A stretch of DNA of 5,863 bases from JBMOLK01 sp049325575 (GCA_049325575.1 JBMOLK010000258.1:1-5863), one strand, 5' to 3'; shown: positions 1 to 5,485, numbered from the stretch's first letter. The notes: generated from the sequence alone by a model not told the origin. Made by a program: numbers and translations.

Positions 1-40
1 TTAGTAACATTCCCTAAAAACGTTATGTTTATACCCTTCC

Positions 41-62
41 AGCAAATATTTGCTCATTTTTT
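41..62 (+). terminator. Possible weak terminator or operator palindrome
   Basis: Positions 41-54 form the perfect palindrome AGCAAATATTTGCT, followed two bases later by six T residues (57-62). It could be a short-stem terminator for a gene lying left of the window, or simply a protein-binding dyad. The stem is short and A/T-rich, so the terminator reading is weak. Confidence 0.25.
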
Positions 63-89
63 ATTACTTGCATATAAGAAGCCATATAA

Positions 90-115
90 CTTGTATATAG
101 AATATTGTATACAAG
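90..115. repeat. Inverted repeat, 8-bp arms
   Basis: CTTGTATA (90-97) and TATACAAG (108-115) are perfect inverted copies separated by 10 bp. The right half also contains the 10-bp palindrome TTGTATACAA (105-114). No T-run follows, so this looks more like an operator dyad than a terminator. It sits about 20 bp left of the twin 21-bp-spaced repeats. Confidence 0.45.
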
Positions 116-135
116 AATTCACCTTTTTACCGTAT

Positions 136-167
136 AAACGACATTTTTTTTGTCACAAACGACATTT
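136..167. promoter_or_regulatory. Twin direct repeats with 21-bp period, candidate LytTR/AgrA-type operator
   Basis: The 11-mer AAACGACATTT occurs at 136-146 and again, identically, at 157-167. The start-to-start distance is 21 bp, two helical turns. Known LytTR-family regulators of Agr systems bind pairs of roughly 9-bp direct repeats with about 12 bp between them, which gives the same period. Inference: this is the binding site of a cognate response regulator, perhaps AgrA-like, controlling the downstream operon. Against this, the base sequence is not the staphylococcal AgrA consensus, and the nearest good -10 element is farther downstream than usual. Confidence 0.5.
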
Positions 168-205
168 GTTGCTTTTTAACCTGTAAATCAAGCCTTTTAG
201 GCAAA

Positions 206-231
206 ACTTATTTATTTGTTTATAAATAAGT
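206..231. repeat. Dyad overlapping a candidate -35 region
   Basis: ACTTATTTAT (206-215) and ATAAATAAGT (222-231) are perfect 10-bp inverted copies around a 6-base centre. The centre and right arm overlap the candidate -35 hexamer at 216-221, so the element could be an operator. It could also fold as a hairpin if transcribed from farther upstream. It is purely A/T-rich apart from the terminal C and G, so chance symmetry cannot be excluded. Confidence 0.45.
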
Positions 232-244
232 AATATTATATAAA
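216..244 (+). promoter_or_regulatory. Candidate sigma-A promoter, distal
   Basis: TTGTTT (216-221) is separated by 17 bp from TATAAA (239-244), which differs from the -10 consensus by one base. Transcription from here would give a leader of about 170 nt before the radical SAM gene, containing the hairpin and the TRCACTA repeats. It lies about 48 bp downstream of the twin repeats, rather far for a classical LytTR-activated promoter. In AT-rich DNA such matches are common. Confidence 0.35.
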
Positions 245-269
245 TATAGGATAAGTTTCCTTATTTATA
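239..269 (+). repeat. Bulged 12-bp hairpin in the leader
   Basis: TATAAATA (239-246) pairs with TATTTATA (262-269), and after a one-base bulge at 247 AGGA (248-251) pairs with TCCT (258-261), leaving a six-base loop. It could be a leader hairpin or an operator at a promoter start site. No T-run follows, so it is not a standard terminator. Confidence 0.4.
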
Positions 270-272
270 CGG

Positions 273-303
273 TACACTACTTTTTGCACTAAACTGTACA
301 CTA
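273..303. repeat. Three TRCACTA copies at exact 12-bp period
   Basis: TACACTA (273-279), TGCACTA (285-291) and TACACTA (297-303) recur every 12 bp. The two outer copies share the longer match GTACACTA (272-279 and 296-303). The function is unknown. It may be a multimeric regulator site or part of a leader RNA structure. Confidence 0.4.
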
Positions 304-359
304 AGCATTGCATAATGTTTGACACCATAAAGACTTTTTAATTTGAGCAACCTATTTAT

Positions 360-365
360 TATACT
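360..365 (+). promoter_or_regulatory. Candidate proximal -10 element
   Basis: TATACT (360-365) lies 56 bp upstream of the radical SAM start codon and matches the -10 consensus at five of six positions. The expected -35 position around 337-342 reads only TTTAAT, so any promoter here would be weak or activator-dependent. A good TTGACA at 319-324 is too far away (35-bp gap) to pair with it. Confidence 0.25.
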
Positions 366-421
366 CTGTTATTACCAATTTATTATTGTTTGAAACTTTT
401 ACAATTTAGGGGGGCTTTCTT

Positions 422-1504
422 ATGTGTGTTTACCTGATGGATGCTCAAACTAAAGTTCCTGCTTTTTCTCTGCAATGGCACATTACCGCCAAATGTGACC
501 AAAGATGCAAGCACTGTTATATGTATGATTCTCCTTCATATAAATCGGAGATTGACAATGAACTGTCATTTGATGAATGCAAATCCATTATCAACGACTT
601 TATGCTCACTCTAAAGAAATGGTCAAGAAAAGGGGCTATTTTTTTTACAGGTGGGGATCCCCTGTTAAGAGATGACTTTTTTGATATATTAAAGTACGCA
701 AACAGTAAAGGAATATACCCTATAGGTATTGCAGGCAACTCTTATCACCTTGAAATAGGTACTGCACTAAAATTAAAAGAGTATGGGGTAACAATGTATC
801 AGATCAGCCTTGACGGAATGAAGAAAACCCATGATTCTCATAGAAAAGCGGGAAGCTTTGATGATGCAGTAAGAGGATATAGAGTCTTAAAAGAATCAGG
901 AATAAGTCCGATGTGCATGTTTACCTTAAGTAGACTTAATAAAGACGATCTTATAGATGTAATCAGGCTGGCTGCCGAATTGGAGCTTGCTGGTTTTGAC
1001 TTTGACAGACTGGTTCGGGCAGGTTCTGCCAAGGGACTTAGAGATGATATGATACCCCCTTTGGAATACAGGGAACTCCTCTTAAGTGTTAATGAGGAAT
1101 ACAGGAGACTAAAGTCACTGGGCTGCAAAACTCAATTTGGATATAAGGACAATCTTTGGAGACTTATTCTAAAAGATAAGGACTTATCAAGTGATCAGGC
1201 TTTGGTCCCACAGGGATTTGAACTAAAAAGAGGCTGCCTGATAGGCCTTTCAGGTCTAGCCGTACTTTCAGATGGAAATGTAATGGCATGTAGAAGGCTG
1301 TCTGTAATTATCGGTAAACTACCGGAGCAGAGAATAAGTGAAATCTTTAAAAACTCTGCAAAGCTTGCCGAGTTTAGAAATGTAGAGAAAATTGACAAAT
1401 GCGGCTTATGCGAAAATCTTGATATGTGCTCTGGATGTAGGGCAGTAGCATATGGGTATTCAGGCGGAAACTATTTTTCAAAAGATCCAGGCTGTTGGCT
1501 GTGA
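422..1504 (+). CDS. Radical SAM/SPASM domain protein, probable peptide (RiPP-type) maturase
   Basis: This 360-residue protein carries the radical SAM CX3CX2C motif (C25, C29, C32, followed by Tyr33), which binds the [4Fe-4S] cluster that cleaves S-adenosylmethionine. The SAM-binding GGDP motif is at residues 77-80. The C-terminus is a complete seven-cysteine SPASM domain (C272, C290, C327, C330, C336, C339, C358), expected to hold two auxiliary iron-sulfur clusters. Known SPASM enzymes, such as AlbA, PqqE and StrB types, modify ribosomal peptides. The SPASM centre is CX2CX5CX2C, one residue shorter than the common CX2CX5CX3C. No peptide-recognition (RRE) domain is apparent. The ATG at 422 is chosen because AGGGGGG (408-414) lies 7 nt upstream; the in-frame ATG at 437 has no such site. 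agrB follows 26 bp later and an agrD-like gene after that, so AgrD is the obvious candidate substrate. That link is inference. A different substrate encoded elsewhere, for example of the ACGX-repeat peptide class, is possible. Confidence 0.9.
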   Translation: MCVYLMDAQTKVPAFSLQWHITAKCDQRCKHCYMYDSPSYKSEIDNELSFDECKSIINDFMLTLKKWSRKGAIFFTGGDPLLRDDFFDILKYANSKGIYPIGIAGNSYHLEIGTALKLKEYGVTMYQISLDGMKKTHDSHRKAGSFDDAVRGYRVLKESGISPMCMFTLSRLNKDDLIDVIRLAAELELAGFDFDRLVRAGSAKGLRDDMIPPLEYRELLLSVNEEYRRLKSLGCKTQFGYKDNLWRLILKDKDLSSDQALVPQGFELKRGCLIGLSGLAVLSDGNVMACRRLSVIIGKLPEQRISEIFKNSAKLAEFRNVEKIDKCGLCENLDMCSGCRAVAYGYSGGNYFSKDPGCWL

Positions 1505-1518
1505 GGATAAATCACTGC

Positions 1519-1524
1519 GAGGTG
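1519..1524 (+). promoter_or_regulatory. Ribosome binding site that fixes the agrB start
   Basis: GAGGTG (1519-1524) lies 6 nt before the ATG at 1531. It supports that ATG over the in-frame TTG at 1495 or GTG at 1501, which would overlap or abut the stop of the radical SAM gene and lack a ribosome binding site. Confidence 0.7.
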
Positions 1525-1530
1525 AATAAC

Positions 1531-2139
1531 ATGACTCATTTGCAAAGACTATGCTCCAATATTACCAATACCATCAGACTCAGGATAAAGAGTATTGACC
1601 AGGAAAAAGCTGAAATAATAAATTATGGTCTGTATCTTTGGGTTACAGATGTCATAAAACTGGCAATAACGCTGTCATTGGCATATATACTGGGGGTATT
1701 AGGGTTTACCCTTATCACCCTGATAAGCTTTGGTGTTCTAAGGACCTTCTCCGGTGGAGCACATGCAAAAACTTTTTTAGGATGCCTTTCTACCAACAGC
1801 ATCATAACTTTTAGTATTGTTTATTCTTCACTTTTATTATCTTATTTAGATCCTATGATTCCAGGCAGTATTCTTCTTCCGGTTTGCTTTTTAATCATTT
1901 ATCTTTATGCACCGGCAGACCATGAAAACAAACCTGTAGTAAGCAAAAAGCAGCGGCAAAGATTCAGGATTTTAGCTTACATAATACTGCTTTTGGAATA
2001 TATAATTGCATTGGCATTTACACATCAGCCTATTTCAAATATATTGATTATTGCGCCATTTGCAGCATCCCTTTTGATGCTTCCTGCAGCTTATAAACTT
2101 ACAGGAAGCCGCCACAGTGACAGCTTTAAAAGGACATAA
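1531..2139 (+). CDS. agrB: AgrB-type accessory gene regulator, membrane cysteine endopeptidase
   Basis: This is a 202-residue integral membrane protein of the AgrB family, which removes the C-terminal tail of AgrD and catalyses formation of the thiolactone ring in the cytoplasmic membrane. The catalytic signature RTFSGGAHAKTFLGC is intact. His78 and Cys85 correspond to the catalytic His77 and Cys84 of Staphylococcus aureus AgrB. Hydrophobic stretches lie near residues 36-58, 58-71, 91-106, 112-127, 147-163 and 168-188, with a basic loop (KKQRQR, 139-144) after the PADHENKP segment at 128-135, which is typical of the family. Its length is close to that of other AgrB proteins. It lies 26 bp after the radical SAM gene and 42 bp before the AgrD-like gene, all on the same strand, so co-transcription is likely. 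Family assignment is firm; the peptide it cuts is most simply the one encoded next door. Confidence 0.95.
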   Translation: MTHLQRLCSNITNTIRLRIKSIDQEKAEIINYGLYLWVTDVIKLAITLSLAYILGVLGFTLITLISFGVLRTFSGGAHAKTFLGCLSTNSIITFSIVYSSLLLSYLDPMIPGSILLPVCFLIIYLYAPADHENKPVVSKKQRQRFRILAYIILLLEYIIALAFTHQPISNILIIAPFAASLLMLPAAYKLTGSRHSDSFKRT

Positions 2140-2181
2140 CAGACTGACATAAAAAATAATAAAAAGAAAGGATGATGTTTT

Positions 2182-2349
2182 ATGATTAGGACCCTGAAAT
2201 TAGGATTGACAAAGGAAAATCTACTGGCACTAGTACTGGGAGGTATAGCATTGTTGGCGACTTTCATAGCACAGTCATCGTCCAACACCTGTCTTGCGTG
2301 GACTATGGAACAGCCCAAGATACCTAAGTCGTTAATTAAAGCTGACTGA
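2182..2349 (+). CDS. agrD: AgrD-like cyclic lactone autoinducer precursor peptide
   Basis: This is a 55-residue peptide with the layout of an Agr autoinducer precursor. A short basic start (MIRTLK) leads into a hydrophobic, helix-forming membrane segment (about residues 13-30), then a small polar region and a single cysteine (Cys37) in NTCLAWTM. The charged tail EQPKIPKSL (43-51) resembles the conserved P-K-x-L tail of staphylococcal and clostridial AgrD. Cys37 is the only cysteine, hence the expected thiolactone donor. Aligning the QP of the tail suggests AgrB cleavage after Met42, giving a six-residue ring CLAWTM; a five-residue CLAWT ring is the alternative. AAAGGA (2167-2172) lies 9 nt before the ATG. 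The gene directly follows agrB and precedes a strong terminator. Modification by the operon's radical SAM enzyme is an inference. The N-terminal trimming site cannot be read from the sequence. Confidence 0.88.
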   Translation: MIRTLKLGLTKENLLALVLGGIALLATFIAQSSSNTCLAWTMEQPKIPKSLIKAD

Positions 2350-2424
2350 TGTCTGCCAATTAAAACCACATCCTTTCTACTGCTTGGCTTTCTCAAATGA
2401 CACTAAAATGATATGACCTGATAC

Positions 2425-2468
2425 AAAGGCCTTAGATAGGAGCTTTCTCCCATCAAAGGCCTTTTTTT
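2425..2468 (+). terminator. Strong intrinsic terminator of the radical SAM-agrB-agrD operon
   Basis: An 18-bp stem (2425-2442 with 2447-2464, two mismatches) closes a four-base CTTT loop, and the + strand continues in an unbroken T-run to 2468. It lies 75 bp after the agrD stop. In the reverse direction the stem is followed by few T residues, so it probably serves the histidine kinase transcript poorly. Confidence 0.9.
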
Positions 2469-2521
2469 ATTATGGAGATAGCGAACTTTAAAGATAAACA
2501 GTCGTTAAGTTTAAGTCACAG

Positions 2522-3850
2522 TCAGTTTATAATAATCTCCTGTTTAAACTTTTTTTCTTCAACCTGTGTGTTTAATATCACATTTTTATATTTGTCAATT
2601 ATCCTTTTAAGGAGCCATAATCCAATACCTCTGCCTTCTCCCTTTGTTGAATATCCTTGTGTGTATATGCTGTTTATATTTATCTCGCCATTAATGGAAT
2701 TTTCAAACGTAAAACTAATAATCCCATCCGTATTCTTAATAAATACTTCAACAAGCTTGCTTTCACTTTCACTTGCCGCCTCTATGGCATTATCAAAAAG
2801 TATACCCAATATCTCGCAGAGCTCGGATATTTTCATCCTCACCTCATTAAGCTCTCCGTCATTTGTTACCCTTATTGTCACTCCCTTTTCCTGTGCATAT
2901 TCATACTTTGACATTATAAGACCTAAAATACCCGCACTCTTTATATTTAATGATGTAAGGTTATCTAAGAAACCAACTTTACCCAACTCATTGCAAATTT
3001 CCTGATAATATTTTTCCAGTCCATCCCACCTTTTGGTTTTTATATACCCTCCAACCACTGCCAGCATATTATTATAGTTGTGTTTAAACCTTCTTAAATC
3101 CTGTATGAGAGAGTCTAAAGCCTTATTATAAAACGTCTGGTATTCCAGTTCCTGGCTTTTTGTTTCAAGCTTGAAAATGGTATTGGTATTGTATACTGAA
3201 AACACAAAAAAACCTACAAGCAATAAAACATTGACAATAATTGTAACACTGTCAATCAAGGTATTAAACCTCTCAAAATAGCTGAAATTAAGTGCTATTA
3301 ATACCAGTATAAAAAAAATGTAGATTATGTTTGATCTGTGTGCTTTTGTCCTAAGCTCCTGGGGAAGTGAAGAAAACATCTTAAATGATTTTATTACAAA
3401 AAGTATTATGATTATAACTGCATTGATTATAAGGGAAGCAGCAAGTACGACTGTCAGTGAACTGTTGACTCTATCAGGCTTAATGCCTAAATGATTAAAA
3501 AAAGCATTTGAAACAGCATTGCCTATTCCTAAAATAATATAAAAAAGCCCTAATGAAATCAAACATTTTGAAATACTTAACTTAAAGAAATATTTTAAAA
3601 GAGAGACCAGTATCAGAAAGCTTGCTGCAGTCCTGAAAATCATTTCAAAATTATCGGAAATCCGGAACAGGACATTGGTGGAAAAAGCAATAACAAGCCC
3701 TACAGCACACATTGTCACAGCAACATATAGAAAAGTAGTTTTTAGGCTAAACTTTACATTATAAATTATCTGTGTAAAAACAGCACATAAAAATATTGTG
3801 ACTGCTATGGGAATTATATCGCCTATGATCACATCGAAAATTGGGCCCAA
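2522..3850 (-). CDS. AgrC-like sensor histidine kinase (GHKL family)
   Basis: This 442-residue membrane kinase has about seven hydrophobic segments (near residues 8-28, 38-57, 70-88, 96-114, 132-153, 174-192 and 201-220), a sensor layout like that of AgrC. The cytoplasmic part has a phospho-acceptor box with His257 in FKHNYNNML, an ATP-binding N-box LFDNAIEAA (Asn354 central), and a G-box GEGRGIGL (404-411), marking the HATPase_c_5/GHKL type. The expected role is sensing the AgrB/AgrD-derived peptide and phosphorylating a LytTR response regulator. The gene is convergent with the operon, not part of it, and no response regulator lies beside it. The start is a TTG at 3848-3850, because AAGGAGGAG (3856-3864) is ideally spaced for it. 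The ATG at 3852-3854 is out of frame and too close to that site. Pairing with this AgrD is inferred from proximity. Confidence 0.9.
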   Translation of the reverse strand: MGPIFDVIIGDIIPIAVTIFLCAVFTQIIYNVKFSLKTTFLYVAVTMCAVGLVIAFSTNVLFRISDNFEMIFRTAASFLILVSLLKYFFKLSISKCLISLGLFYIILGIGNAVSNAFFNHLGIKPDRVNSSLTVVLAASLIINAVIIIILFVIKSFKMFSSLPQELRTKAHRSNIIYIFFILVLIALNFSYFERFNTLIDSVTIIVNVLLLVGFFVFSVYNTNTIFKLETKSQELEYQTFYNKALDSLIQDLRRFKHNYNNMLAVVGGYIKTKRWDGLEKYYQEICNELGKVGFLDNLTSLNIKSAGILGLIMSKYEYAQEKGVTIRVTNDGELNEVRMKISELCEILGILFDNAIEAASESESKLVEVFIKNTDGIISFTFENSINGEININSIYTQGYSTKGEGRGIGLWLLKRIIDKYKNVILNTQVEEKKFKQEIIIN

Positions 3851-3855
3851 TCATT

Positions 3856-3864
3856 CTCCTCCTT
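3856..3864 (-). promoter_or_regulatory. Ribosome binding site selecting a TTG start for the kinase
   Basis: On the - strand this reads AAGGAGGAG, an almost perfect anti-16S match. The AGGAGG core ends 7 nt before the TTG at 3850. The nearby ATG at 3854 is only 3 nt away and in another frame, so the rarer TTG is the supported start. It may limit the amount of kinase made. Confidence 0.75.
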
Positions 3865-3874
3865 ATTTACATAA

Positions 3875-3888
3875 TAACTATATAGTTA
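3875..3888. promoter_or_regulatory. Perfect 14-bp palindrome upstream of the kinase ribosome binding site
   Basis: TAACTATATAGTTA is a perfect 14-bp palindrome, placed 11 bp upstream of the AAGGAGGAG of the kinase gene. It is a candidate operator, probably within the 5' untranslated region if the promoters at 3961-4025 are used. No matching regulator is visible in the window. Confidence 0.4.
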
Positions 3889-3960
3889 AAACAGCCAATT
3901 AGCAAGTCTATTTTTAATAAACTTTACTGCATGTTCTCACTTAATCATTTAGAGCCTAAA

Positions 3961-3987
3961 ATTATACTATTGAATCCAATAAGCCAA
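3961..3987 (-). promoter_or_regulatory. Candidate kinase promoter P2
   Basis: On the - strand TTGGCT (3982-3987) precedes a perfect TATAAT (3961-3966) with a 15-bp spacer, somewhat short. The spacer contains the small dyad TATTG/CAATA (3968-3972 and 3977-3981). It lies about 110 bp upstream of the kinase start codon. Confidence 0.4.
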
Positions 3988-3995
3988 CACACTAG

Positions 3996-4025
3996 ATTAT
4001 AACAAACTTTTATAATTTTATACAA
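3996..4025 (-). promoter_or_regulatory. Candidate kinase promoter P1
   Basis: A perfect -10 TATAAT (3996-4001 on the - strand) has the weak -35 TTGTAT (4020-4025) 18 bp away. It lies just beyond the glyS terminator, consistent with an independent start for the kinase transcript. Confidence 0.4.
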
Positions 4026-4037
4026 TAAATTCCACAT

Positions 4038-4077
4038 AAAAGGGATATTGCCTTATCAAAGCAGCAATATCCCTTTT
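4038..4077 (-). terminator. Intrinsic terminator of glyS
   Basis: Perfect 14-bp inverted copies (4038-4051 and 4064-4077) surround 12 bases in which CTT/AAG can pair further, leaving an ATCA loop. Read on the - strand, the descending arm ends in TTTT, though the following T-run is short. It starts 20 bp past the glyS stop codon and separates glyS from the kinase gene. Confidence 0.8.
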
Positions 4078-4096
4078 ACAATACATATTTTCAAAT

Positions 4097-5485
4097 CTAA
4101 AACTCAAATTTGCCCTCAAAATAGCTGTCCAACTCATCAATTTTTATCCTTACCTGCTGCATTGAGTCCCTGTCTCTTATGGTTACACTCTGGTCATTTA
4201 AAGAGTCAAAGTCAAATGTTATACAATACGGTGTCCCGATCTCATCCTGTCTTCTGTACCTCTTACCTATGCTTCCTGTCTCATCATACTCACAAGTATA
4301 CTTTTTAGTAAGCATCTCATAAACCTTATAAGCATCATCTCCAAGCTTCTTTGAAAGAGGAAGTACAGCAATTTTCACAGGTGCAATAACCGGATGGAAG
4401 CGAAGAACTACTCTAATATCGCCTTCCGCCACCTCTTCCTCATCGTAAGCATCGCACAAGAAGGCAAGAGCTACCCTGTCTGCACCGAGAGAAGGTTCTA
4501 TACAATAAGGTACGTATTTTTCATTTGTATTAGGATCAAAATACGACAGATCTTCTTTTGAATGCTCCATATGCTGCTTTAAGTCAAAGTCAGTTCTGTC
4601 TGCAATACCCCATAACTCTCCCCAAGCAAAAGGGAATTTAAATTCAATGTCTGTTGTGGCGTTACTATAGTGAGAAAGCTCTTCAGCACTATGATCGCGC
4701 ATCTTAAGGCTATCCTTCTTCATACCAAGGTTTAAAAGCCAGTTATAGCAGAAGTCTTTCCAGTAGTCAAACCACTCCAGGTCTTTTCCCGGTTCACAGA
4801 AAAACTCAAGCTCCATCTGCTCAAACTCGCGGGTTCTGAAAGTAAAATTACCCGGTGTTATTTCATTCCTGAAAGATTTGCCTATCTGACCTATACCAAA
4901 GGGTATTTTCTTTCTTGTGGTTCTCTGCACATTCTTAAAGTTTACAAATATACCCTGGGCGGTTTCAGGCCTTAAATATATCTCTGCTTTTGAATCCTCC
5001 GTTACTCCCTGGAATGTCTTAAACATAAGGTTAAACTTTCTTATGTCTGTAAAGTTTCCTGAATCACAATTAGGGCATTTAACACCTTTTTCCTTTATAT
5101 ACTCCATGAGCTGTTCGTTTGTCCAGCCATCGACTTTAACATCCTGCTTGTTCTCAATATTCCAGTCTTCTACTATTTTATCTGCTCTATGACGAGTCTT
5201 GCAGTCCTTACAATCTATAAGAGGATCACTGAACCCGCCTACGTGCCCGGATGCAACCCAGACTTGAGGGTTCATCAGTATAGCACAGTCAACACCTACA
5301 TTATAAGGACTTTCCTGGATAAACTTTCTCCACCAGGCTTTTTTTACGTTATTCTTTAGTTCAACCCCAAGGGGACCGTAATCCCATGCGTTAGCAAGAC
5401 CTCCATATATGTCTGACCCAGGATAAACAAAACCTCTGTTTTTAGCCAGGGCTACTATTTTTTCCATAGTCTTCTCAACTTCCAT
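4097..5485 (-). CDS. glyS: Glycyl-tRNA synthetase, alpha2 type
   Basis: This 462-residue class II synthetase charges tRNA-Gly with glycine in the cytoplasm and is full length for the single-chain Firmicutes type (called glyS or glyQS). The N-terminal KNRGFVYPGSDIYGG (15-29) and AWDYGPLGVELK (33-44) segments are characteristic. A probable zinc ribbon is formed by C92/C95 and C137/C140. The active-site segment YLRPETAQG is at 170-178, motif 2 GQIGKSFRNEITP at 199-211 and motif 3 EPSLGADRVALAF at 330-342. The rest, from about 365, is the anticodon-binding domain. The ATG at 5485 is supported by AAGGAGG (5493-5499), 8 nt upstream; the internal Met7 has no such site. No T-box leader fits in the 67-bp gap to coaBC. 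A terminator follows at 4038-4077. Identity is certain. Confidence 0.98.
   Translation of the reverse strand: MEVEKTMEKIVALAKNRGFVYPGSDIYGGLANAWDYGPLGVELKNNVKKAWWRKFIQESPYNVGVDCAILMNPQVWVASGHVGGFSDPLIDCKDCKTRHRADKIVEDWNIENKQDVKVDGWTNEQLMEYIKEKGVKCPNCDSGNFTDIRKFNLMFKTFQGVTEDSKAEIYLRPETAQGIFVNFKNVQRTTRKKIPFGIGQIGKSFRNEITPGNFTFRTREFEQMELEFFCEPGKDLEWFDYWKDFCYNWLLNLGMKKDSLKMRDHSAEELSHYSNATTDIEFKFPFAWGELWGIADRTDFDLKQHMEHSKEDLSYFDPNTNEKYVPYCIEPSLGADRVALAFLCDAYDEEEVAEGDIRVVLRFHPVIAPVKIAVLPLSKKLGDDAYKVYEMLTKKYTCEYDETGSIGKRYRRQDEIGTPYCITFDFDSLNDQSVTIRDRDSMQQVRIKIDELDSYFEGKFEF

Larger units (their letters stand above)
1..421. other. Gene-free, symmetry-rich region upstream of the radical SAM/agrBD operon
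   Basis: No reading frame here has both a ribosome binding site and a plausible protein. The DNA is strongly AT-rich. It holds a palindrome at 41-54, an inverted repeat at 90-115, twin AAACGACATTT repeats at 136-146 and 157-167, dyads at 206-231 and 239-269, and three TRCACTA copies at 273-303. It also has two possible promoters. The density of such elements ahead of a signalling operon suggests an elaborate control region and possibly a structured 5' leader. The end of any gene to the left is not visible. Confidence 0.7.

Noticed and set aside
25..183. Short + strand open frame starting at an ATG in the upstream region
   Set aside because: No ribosome binding site, and a composition dominated by Phe/Tyr/Leu as expected from random AT-rich DNA. 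It also spans the repeat elements.
319..347. TTGACA at 319-324 as a -35 for the radical SAM gene
   Set aside because: No acceptable -10 lies 16-18 bp downstream (the sequence there reads ATTTGA/TTTGAG), and the nearest good -10 is 35 bp away.
1495..1530. Longer N-terminus for AgrB from TTG at 1495 or GTG at 1501
   Set aside because: No ribosome binding site for either. GAGGTG is correctly spaced for the ATG at 1531, and the resulting His/Cys positions match S. aureus AgrB numbering closely.
2091..2396. 101-codon - strand frame antisense to agrD
   Set aside because: It shows no recognisable protein family and lies opposite a well-supported agrD with ribosome binding site and terminator. It is a shadow frame.
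2472..3005. 177-codon + strand frame opposite the kinase gene
   Set aside because: It is low-complexity Ser/Leu/Ile-rich, as expected from the complement of a membrane and GHKL coding region, whereas the - strand has the full kinase motifs.
3744..3854. Kinase start at ATG 3854
   Set aside because: The ATG is in a different frame that soon stops, and it is only 3 nt from the AGGAGG core. The in-frame TTG at 3850 has ideal spacing.
4917..5192. + strand frames inside glyS (also 4048-4308)
   Set aside because: They are antisense shadows of an unambiguous glycyl-tRNA synthetase.
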